Shown here one piece after another: positions 58,313-64,000 of a stretch of 64,000 bases of DNA. This DNA comes from Ostreococcus mediterraneus (Eukaryota; Chlorophyta; Mamiellophyceae; Mamiellales; Bathycoccaceae): positions 1 through 64,000 of the forward strand of contig WMKK01000009.1 of NCBI GenBank assembly GCA_012295225.1, in the 5' to 3' direction. The notes below the pieces were generated by a model. The model was not told the origin of the DNA, made no database searches, and saw nothing but the letters and a program-made list of their open reading frames with translations. The position numbers were made by a program, and so were the translations under genes. Each line of letters starts with the position of its first letter. The first letter of the stretch is position 1.

Positions 58313-58673
58313 ATGGTACGTTCGATATGCGCGTCGATGCGCGCGTCGTCGGCGTCCAAACGCGTGGCGCTGGCGTCGATGATGGATCCCGATCGATCGC
58401 GCGGGTGCTGGACTATTTTGAGGTTTCTAACGCGCGCACGCACGGTTTCGATTGCACACACAGGCGAGCGCACGAATGATGGCGGCAAAGTCGCGTAAGT
58501 TCCACGGGAACATTCACAAGCGCGGCGCGGTGGATATCTCTGCGTCTTTGGGGAAGAAGAATGGGTTCGCCGTAGGGCCGGTGATGCTAGGATTTTTCAT
58601 CTTTGTCGTCATCGGGAGCTCTTTGCTGCAGATTATTCGCACGGCGTCGATTGGCGGGCCGGATATGGCGTAG
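58313..58673 (+). CDS. SERP1: RAMP4/SERP1-like ER membrane protein, start codon alone in exon 1
   Basis: Predicted coding exons are 58313-58315 (only the ATG) and 58464-58673; 70 aa. The 148-nt intron has GTACGT immediately after ATG, CTAAC (58427-58431) and CACAG acceptor. The spliced product begins M-ASARMMAAKSRKF and places 19 residues before 'KRGAV', as in plant homologues (20 residues). Starting instead at ATG 58476/58479 in exon 2 would give a shorter N-terminus. RAMP4 is a tail-anchored Sec61-associated protein that helps membrane-protein insertion under ER stress. Core: 'NIHKRGAVDIS', then 'FAVGPVMLGFFIFVVIGSSL' and 'LQIIRTA', close to the plant 'YPVGPILLGFFVFVVIGSSL'. Confidence 0.88.
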
Positions 58674-58765
58674 TAAATGTACCATAGGTGCTTGACGCCT
58701 ATTCTCTGTCTTCTGTAATATACATGCAACGTTATCATACAACTCGCGGCGCTGGCTACCGGTAG

Positions 58766-60313
58766 CTATTCGTTAATAATCGCGTTCTGCACGCGATGCG
58801 ACTGCGCTGGTGTGGAATCTTCATCGGTGATGGTGTGCGTGCGAATGTTTGCAAACTCGATACCGCGACTGCCGTTGACAGATTGATAGACTGGGGCGAA
58901 ATCTTCGTCATCAACATCGCCGTTTCTCAAGACGCGTTGAATGTCTCGAAATGTCTTTCTACGCGTCTCGGGAATATAAAAGTACACGAAAATAGTCGCC
59001 GCCACGCACCACAGGGCGTTGAACGCAAATGTACCGGCGTGAAAAGCGTTCAACATCGGCGCAAATATCAAGTCCGAGATGAATCCGGCGAAGAAGAGCG
59101 TGGCGGTGACGAGCGCCGCCGCGGCGGATTTCACCCTCATGGAAAAGAATTCGCTCACGAGGACCCAAAACACGCTCGCTGAGCTACATGAAAATGCAAA
59201 TATGAAAGTGCACAAACCGACAAGAGTTAATGGAAGGCTCGTCATACCAAAGCCTAAACCAGCGATGGACAATCCAAACGCCGAAAACGCGTTCCCATAC
59301 AAGAGCAGCGGCCGACGTCCGAATGAATCGACAAGGTGAATTGATATCAACACCCCTAGCGTCTTGAACGCCACGATCAAACCGGAATACATGTTCTCCA
59401 TGGCGATGCCAGACGTAGTTGTCGTCGTCGTCGTCGTCGTGGAAATTTCATTCAGAATCCGTGAAGAGTAGTTGATAATCGACGTCGACGCCGACATTTG
59501 GTTGAACCACGCCAGACAAAGAATTAAATTCACGGCGCGTCTCTCCTCACCATTCATCGCTTCACGCCATCCGCCGTGCGTGGTGTCTACGAGAGCTTGC
59601 CAGAAACTCACATTTCGTTCGCTCGAGGACGTCGCGCGCTGCTCTTCATTTTCGATAGTCGAGACGAGCGTCTCGATGTTACTGCCTGGCTCTTCGAGCG
59701 CGCGTAAACTTTCCTTCGCGCGCTCGCTATCGCCCGCGCGCACGCACCATCTTGGACTTTCCGGACACGTCATGAATCCCACGACGCACCAAAAGCCAAT
59801 CACGAGCGGCGAACCTAGAACGAGCTTATACGTCTCGCTTGGTTCAAACCAAGTACTCACGTTGGCTAAAATCATCCCCATACACACCGATAACTCGTAG
59901 CACGCCACGACGCGACCGCGATTGAGATCATCCGCAATCTCACCGCAATACGCCGGAACGATCACCGCGAGCGCGCCGACGCCGACGCCGACCACGGCGC
60001 GCCCAAACGCCAGCCCGACTTGAGACGCGTCCGCGCTCAACGCGCACATCAACGACCCGAACGGCAGAGTACACGCGCTCAACACCGCCGCACTTCGCAC
60101 TCGTCCAAAGCATCGCATCGCCGCCGCACCCACGAACGCGCCAATCACCGCCCCGCCCTTCGCCGCGCTCACGACGAAGCCTTTTTCAACGCCATCCAAA
60201 GCCAGCGTCGTCGCGAGCGTGGGCAATAACCCCCCGACGAGCGCCAGATCGTACCCGAACGCGACGCCACCGAGCAGGGCGAATCGATACCCGAACCGCG
60301 CTCGCGCCGACAT
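58766..60313 (-). CDS. Sugar transporter-like protein, major facilitator superfamily
   Basis: 515 aa from ATG 60313. Twelve predicted helices. Sugar-porter motifs: 'GVAFGYDLALVGGLLPTLAT' in helix 1, 'GRAVVGVGVGALAVIVPAYC' with 'GEIADDLNRGRVVACYELSV' in helices 4-5, 'CPESPRWCVRAG' before the central loop, 'DSFGRRPLLLYGN' in the second half, and 'YIPETRRKTFRDIQRVL' after helix 12. This is the hexose/H+ symporter family (plant STP/PLT/vacuolar transporters). The central loop is moderately long, with a Thr run encoded by the (GTC)n tract near 59415-59440. Substrate unknown. Confidence 0.92.
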   Translation of the reverse strand: MSARARFGYRFALLGGVAFGYDLALVGGLLPTLATTLALDGVEKGFVVSAAKGGAVIGAFVGAAAMRCFGRVRSAAVLSACTLPFGSLMCALSADASQVGLAFGRAVVGVGVGALAVIVPAYCGEIADDLNRGRVVACYELSVCMGMILANVSTWFEPSETYKLVLGSPLVIGFWCVVGFMTCPESPRWCVRAGDSERAKESLRALEEPGSNIETLVSTIENEEQRATSSSERNVSFWQALVDTTHGGWREAMNGEERRAVNLILCLAWFNQMSASTSIINYSSRILNEISTTTTTTTTTSGIAMENMYSGLIVAFKTLGVLISIHLVDSFGRRPLLLYGNAFSAFGLSIAGLGFGMTSLPLTLVGLCTFIFAFSCSSASVFWVLVSEFFSMRVKSAAAALVTATLFFAGFISDLIFAPMLNAFHAGTFAFNALWCVAATIFVYFYIPETRRKTFRDIQRVLRNGDVDDEDFAPVYQSVNGSRGIEFANIRTHTITDEDSTPAQSHRVQNAIINE

Positions 60314-60412
60314 CGCGCGCGGCGCACCGACGTCGCGCGCGGCGCGGCGCGGACAGCGTGGTCTGACGTCTAGACATTTGGCATACTGTTACAACATTCA
60401 ATCATCTAATTC

Positions 60413-60724
60413 CTACGGCAACGCGCCTCCGAGCTCGACCATGTCACACTCCAGCGCACTCAGAGGCCTGAACACTCTCTTGGCCACGTCTTCGGGCACG
60501 CGCGGGTGCGTGATGGCGCGCACAGCGCGCGTTCGCGACGTCATCCACGATTGCACGAGCGTCGATGCTGCTGCTGATGATTTCGATTCGGCGCTCGCGC
60601 GCGCGGCGAGGATGCGCGCCACCGCCTCAGCGGCGTCGACTGGATTCATGGATGATATTCGCACGCCTTCGGGGGTGATGCGCGGCGGGAACGCCAGGCG
60701 CGCTAGCGCGCGAGTCGCGCGCAT
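60413..60724 (-). CDS. Hypothetical small protein
   Basis: 103 aa from ATG 60724; upstream frame is Ser/Pro/Arg low-complexity and overlaps the divergent gene. No family recognised. The sequence is mostly helical ('NPVDAAEAVARILAARASAE', 'SWMTSRTRAVRAITHPRVPE', 'LSALECDMVELGGALP') with a phased, non-repetitive composition that looks genuinely coding. It sits between the sugar transporter (same strand) and a divergent plastid protein 83 bases away. It could instead be spurious. Confidence 0.5.
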   Translation of the reverse strand: MRATRALARLAFPPRITPEGVRISSMNPVDAAEAVARILAARASAESKSSAAASTLVQSWMTSRTRAVRAITHPRVPEDVAKRVFRPLSALECDMVELGGALP

Positions 60725-60807
60725 GGATGATTGCTGTTCAACGTCGCGGCGCACAGTGACGGCATTCGACGTCGCGCGCGGCGCCGTCGACGACGCGCGT
60801 GGCGACG

Positions 60808-61908
60808 ATGACGACGACGGCGACGGCGACGACGGCGATGACGACGATGCCGCCGCAGACGCTGGCGCGGTCGACGCCGGCGCGGCGTGCGCGCGCGCGC
60901 GCGGTGGTGGCTCGCGCCTCGACGTCGACGTCGACGTCTTTAGCACAGACGCTGGCGTTGTCGCCGTCCATCGGCGGCGTCGGCGGCGCATCGCGCGCGA
61001 ACCGCGCGCGCGCGGCGCAGTCGCGCGTCGTTCGCACGCGGCGCGTCGTTCGCGCGCGCGCCGGGCGGGACGACGACGGGAGGGATCCGCGATTGATTAC
61101 TCGACGCGAAAAGGTGAAGAATAGAGAAAACGCGCAGACGTGGCTCATCGTGGGCTCGATCGCGCTCGTCATGACATCAATCGTGGCGGTGGTGTATGAA
61201 AATGCGAGCGATGGGTTTTTATACGGCGTGGACTCGATTGAGAGCTACGCCGATGGTGGCGGGGATTTTGATTTTACCGGCGAGGAGAGCGCGTTCAACT
61301 TGAGCACCGTGGCGGGTGGCGCTTTGTGGGCTGTGGCGTTGTATTTCGCGTCGCCGGTGTCGGTATTGTTGTTATTTTTAGGCCGCACCGATAGCGAGCG
61401 ACCGTCGGATTGGGTGCTGAAGAAGGCGACTGGCATTAACAAGATGGAGGATGCGAGCGTCGGCGCGCAAGTCGCCGTCGCGACTTGGTTTGCCATTTGC
61501 GGCGTCGCCATCGCTGTCTTGGGTGAAAGCGCGTTTGGGGGTGACAGCACGTGGGGCATTAGCGCCGGTGTGGGATTTTTAACCATCGCAGGCGTGAGCG
61601 AACTGGGTCGCCCCAAGCGTATCGACGCCGCGACGTTGAGCAAATTGGAAGCGCAATACGACGATTTTTGCATATTTGCCAGCACTCGGCTTTCTCGCAG
61701 CGCCGGCGGACGCGTGCATCAAACTGAAATATCAAAAGCCTTCCGTTCGGCGTATCCAGCATACACCGAAGACGTGTTGGATGAGATGGAACTTCGTTCG
61801 CTCATCGCAAACTTTGCGCCGAGCTCTGAACGCTCGCCGCGCGGCTACTACAAAAATCTTTCCCTCATTCAAACCAATCGCACATCGGTCAAAGATCTCG
61901 GGCTTTGA
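60808..61908 (+). CDS. Hypothetical plastid membrane protein
   Basis: 366 aa from ATG 60808. The first 85 residues are Thr/Ala/Arg/Ser-rich and resemble a plastid transit peptide. Three to four hydrophobic helices follow ('WLIVGSIALVMTSIVAVVYE', 'STVAGGALWAVALYFASPVS', 'QVAVATWFAICGVAIAVLG', 'WGISAGVGFLTIAGVSEL'). The soluble C-terminus has 'KLEAQYDDFCIFASTRLSRS' and 'HQTEISKAFRSAYPAYTEDV'. Such proteins are conserved across green algae and plants as unknown thylakoid or envelope proteins; I cannot name the family. Confidence 0.75.
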   Translation: MTTTATATTAMTTMPPQTLARSTPARRARARAVVARASTSTSTSLAQTLALSPSIGGVGGASRANRARAAQSRVVRTRRVVRARAGRDDDGRDPRLITRREKVKNRENAQTWLIVGSIALVMTSIVAVVYENASDGFLYGVDSIESYADGGGDFDFTGEESAFNLSTVAGGALWAVALYFASPVSVLLLFLGRTDSERPSDWVLKKATGINKMEDASVGAQVAVATWFAICGVAIAVLGESAFGGDSTWGISAGVGFLTIAGVSELGRPKRIDAATLSKLEAQYDDFCIFASTRLSRSAGGRVHQTEISKAFRSAYPAYTEDVLDEMELRSLIANFAPSSERSPRGYYKNLSLIQTNRTSVKDLGL

Positions 61909-62029
61909 TATCACTTCTTTCTAGCGCTTGCATCTTCTTGTACAATCATATTTATTATCGTTGCCAAAGCAATACTACATTTGCGCGCGCTCGAGCGCCC
62001 ACGTCCTCACACACCGCAGCGTCGCCCAC

Positions 62030-63548
62030 ATGTATGGGCGTCACGACGACCGTCGCGACTACGGTGGCGACCGCCGCGAGCGCTACGACGACGACCGTCG
62101 CGATTACGGTGGCGACCGTCGCGATTCGCGCCGCCGCGACTCGCGTTCGCCGCCGCGACGCGGCCATGGAGGCTACCGCGGCGGCGGTCGCGGCGGCGAT
62201 CGCGGTGGACCTCGAAAGGCATTTCGAAGCGAACGCGAGCGATCCATGAGCCCTGGGGCGTGGGAGAGGAAGCCCAGGAAGCGCGCAACGTTGTTCGATG
62301 TGTTACCGGAAGGAGGTGCGTGATGCGCGACGCTAGTTTGTGTGTCCCGTGATTCGCGCGTAGGATCCTCGAGAGCAAAACGATTGCGAACGCGGTGACT
62401 GACGACGATGACTTGTGTCTCGTGCGCGTATAGTTGACCCGAACAATTTACCACCCGCCGGAGCGTTCGCACCGCCGCCGGGTATGGGGTATGGCGCGGT
62501 TCCGGGCGTCGCCATTCCGATGACGATGCAAGCGACGCGTCACGCGCGCAGAATTTACGTCGGAGGCGTGCCTTTACAGACCAACGAGGCGCAACTCGCG
62601 ACGTTCTTTAACAATGCGTTGATTGCGATTAATGGCACCAACGCTGAAGAGGGTGCGCCGGTCGTGAATGTGTACATCAATCAAGAAAAGAAGTTTTCCT
62701 TTGTGGAATTTCGAAGCGTAGAGGAGGCGTCAAACGCGTTGGCGTTGGATGGTGTCATAATCGATGGCGCGCAAGTGAGAATTCGGCGACCGAATGATTA
62801 CAACTCACAATTAGCGATTGGTTTAGGGCCATCGACGCCAAATCCCAACCTGGATTTAGCGGCTATTGGATTGGATCAAAACGCGCTCGGCACGACGACG
62901 TCGGCGAACATTTTACAGGAACACGAAGATCGCATCTTCATCGGCGGATTACCGTACTTTTTGGACGAAGCGCAAGTGCGCGAGTTACTTGAAGCGTTCG
63001 GTCCGATTGCTAAATTCGATTTGGTGCGCGACAAGGAGAATGGGAACAGTAAAGGGTACGGTTTTGTCGTCTACCAAGACGTTTCCGTGACGGATATCGC
63101 GTGTCAAGGCTTGAATGGTATGCAAATGGGCGATAAAACACTCACCGTACGTCGCGCCGAGGATAAGAGCGCGCCCGGTCCGATGATGAATGTTCCACCG
63201 CCGCCGCCAGCGATCGCACCGCCGTCCGCTAACCCGCCGTCGATGGTGGTTTCTTTTGACCAAATGGGCGTCACCGCCGAAGAGTTGGCTGATGACGAAG
63301 AATATGAAAATATCATGGAGGACATGCAAGAAGAATGCGGTAAATACGGAAAAATCGTAGCGGTAGTAATCCCTCGACCTAGTAAAGATGGCTCGGATGT
63401 GCCTGGGATGGGCAAGGTGTTTGTACAGTACGCATCCGTCGACGGCGCTATGGCGGCGAGAACCGCGCTGAATGGGCGAAAGTTTGGTGGGTCAACCGTC
63501 ATTGCTGACTTCTTAGACGAAGCCGACTTTCACGCGAGAAAGTTTTAG
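62030..63548 (+). CDS. U2AF65: U2AF large subunit (U2AF65), two exons
   Basis: Exons 62030-62315 and 62434-63548; 466 aa. The 118-nt intron has GTGCGT, CTGAC (62399-62403) and a TAG acceptor, phase 1, joining 'LFDVLPEG' to 'VDPNNLPPAG'. Exon 1 encodes an RS/RGG-like region (Arg-Asp-Asp-Arg and Gly-Gly-Asp-Arg repeats). RRM1 starts 'RRIYVGGVPLQTNEAQLATF', RRM2 'DRIFIGGLPYFLDEAQVREL' with RNP1 'SKGYGFVVYQD', and the C-terminal UHM contains 'EECGKYGKIVAVVIPRP' and 'GKVFVQYASVDGAMAARTAL'. U2AF65 binds the polypyrimidine tract and hands the branch site to SF3B1, which is encoded 26 kb away in this window. Confidence 0.95.
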
Positions 63549-63585
63549 GAAACATAGACTACTTCTATTAATAACAACTCACAAG

Positions 63586-64000
63586 CTAACACAAGAATCG
63601 CCAGTACAGGTAGATGATACTCCAACCGATGAAACCGGCGCCGGCGAGCGACGCGATGGACAAAACAAAAGCCCAAGCTATGGTCCACAGCGCCGTCGCT
63701 CGATCAAGTCGCGTGCGGCGACTCTTGCGCTTTAATTTCACCGTTCCGCTTCGCGTACCGCGTGCGCGAGAGCTACCTTTACCGCTTTTAATGATCATCG
63801 TACCCTGTTCAGGGGCGCCGTCAACATCGTCTACGGTTTGCGACGCGTCAAACGTTGAATCTTCTAAATCGAGTGTCATGTCGATCGGTGAGGGGTAACT
63901 CGAGCCTTCTTGCACGCGAGGAATCGCAATCGTTGGATCACCACTCAACGTGTTCCAGGCTCCCTTCGCCGTGCGCTCGAGCACGCGTATTTCGCTTCGC
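63586..64000 (-). CDS. Hypothetical single-pass membrane protein, 5' end outside window
   Basis: The frame stays open to the window edge, so at least 138 residues are visible and the true start is probably beyond 64000. Visible features: 'AWNTLSGDPTIAIPRVQEGS', an acidic middle ('DLEDSTFDASQTVDDVDGAP'), a basic region ('KLKRKSRRTRLDRATALW'), and a C-terminal hydrophobic helix ('IAWAFVLSIASLAGAGFIGW') ending 'YLYWRFLC', as in tail-anchored proteins. Not recognised. Its 3' end is 37 bases from the U2AF65 stop. Confidence 0.65.
   Translation of the reverse strand, partial: RSEIRVLERTAKGAWNTLSGDPTIAIPRVQEGSSYPSPIDMTLDLEDSTFDASQTVDDVDGAPEQGTMIIKSGKGSSRARGTRSGTVKLKRKSRRTRLDRATALWTIAWAFVLSIASLAGAGFIGWSIIYLYWRFLC

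Noticed and set aside
1-64000. Search for transposons, virus-derived elements, CRISPR and rRNA
   Set aside because: No reverse transcriptase, integrase, transposase, capsid or terminal repeats were recognised; base composition and gene density are even across the window.

Overview
The window is the end of a chromosome from a picoeukaryotic green alga of the Mamiellophyceae, most likely Ostreococcus. It opens with plant-type CCCTAAA telomere repeats. The DNA is GC-rich and about forty genes are packed into 64 kb, often with only 10-150 bases between them. Introns are few, at most one per gene. Many proteins carry plastid transit peptides or thylakoid signals (BASS transporter, malate dehydrogenase, fructose-1,6-bisphosphatase, Ycf49-like, S1-domain and VOC-fold proteins). 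The assignment rests on these features; no database search was possible. No CRISPR, rRNA, tRNA, transposon or virus-derived element was recognised.

Layout. 0-10 kb: telomere, a large PqiA/LetA-like membrane protein that begins about 140 bases from the repeats, a basic unknown protein, an oxysterol-binding protein, an aldo/keto reductase and a BASS transporter. 10-21 kb: a small membrane protein, NAD malate dehydrogenase, a WDR89-like protein, CLP1, an acidic CxxC protein and a two-exon ABCC transporter. 21-31 kb: a small membrane protein, a candidate selenoprotein with a SECIS element, Nop2 rRNA methyltransferase, tubulin cofactor B, a Ycf49-like fusion and two plastid proteins. 31-46 kb: a lumenal VOC protein, PDX1 (vitamin B6), a CCCH protein, OPA3, SF3B1, TXNDC9, a PX-BAR sorting nexin, TSG101/VPS23, a phosducin-like protein and a lumenal unknown. 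46-64 kb: an F-box UvrD-type helicase (FBH1-like), a DONSON-like protein, a basic coiled-coil protein, two divergent type II membrane proteins of the secretory pathway (one a pyruvyl transferase), plastid FBPase, an S1 protein, a LCMT-like methyltransferase, RAMP4/SERP1, a sugar transporter, two unknowns, U2AF65 and a partial membrane protein.

Recurring functions are RNA processing (CLP1, SF3B1, U2AF65, Nop2), CCT/tubulin folding (TBCB, TXNDC9, PDCL3-like), endosomal sorting (SNX, TSG101), plastid carbon metabolism (MDH, FBPase) and genome stability (FBH1, DONSON). Eight spliceosomal introns could be placed. All lie near the 5' end of the gene, with donors GTGCGT, GTACGT, GTATGT or a close variant, a CTNAC-type branch point about 26-36 nt before the acceptor, and a CAG or TAG acceptor.

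The most interesting locus is 22255-23092. One reading frame there is interrupted only by TGA codons and ends in TAG. It is followed 14 bases later by a sequence that folds into a form-2 eukaryotic SECIS element: a 9-bp base stem, an ATGA/TGAT non-Watson-Crick quartet, a 10-bp helix, an AA apical bulge and a further mini-stem. The encoded protein belongs to no family I recognise, so it is a candidate undescribed selenoprotein.
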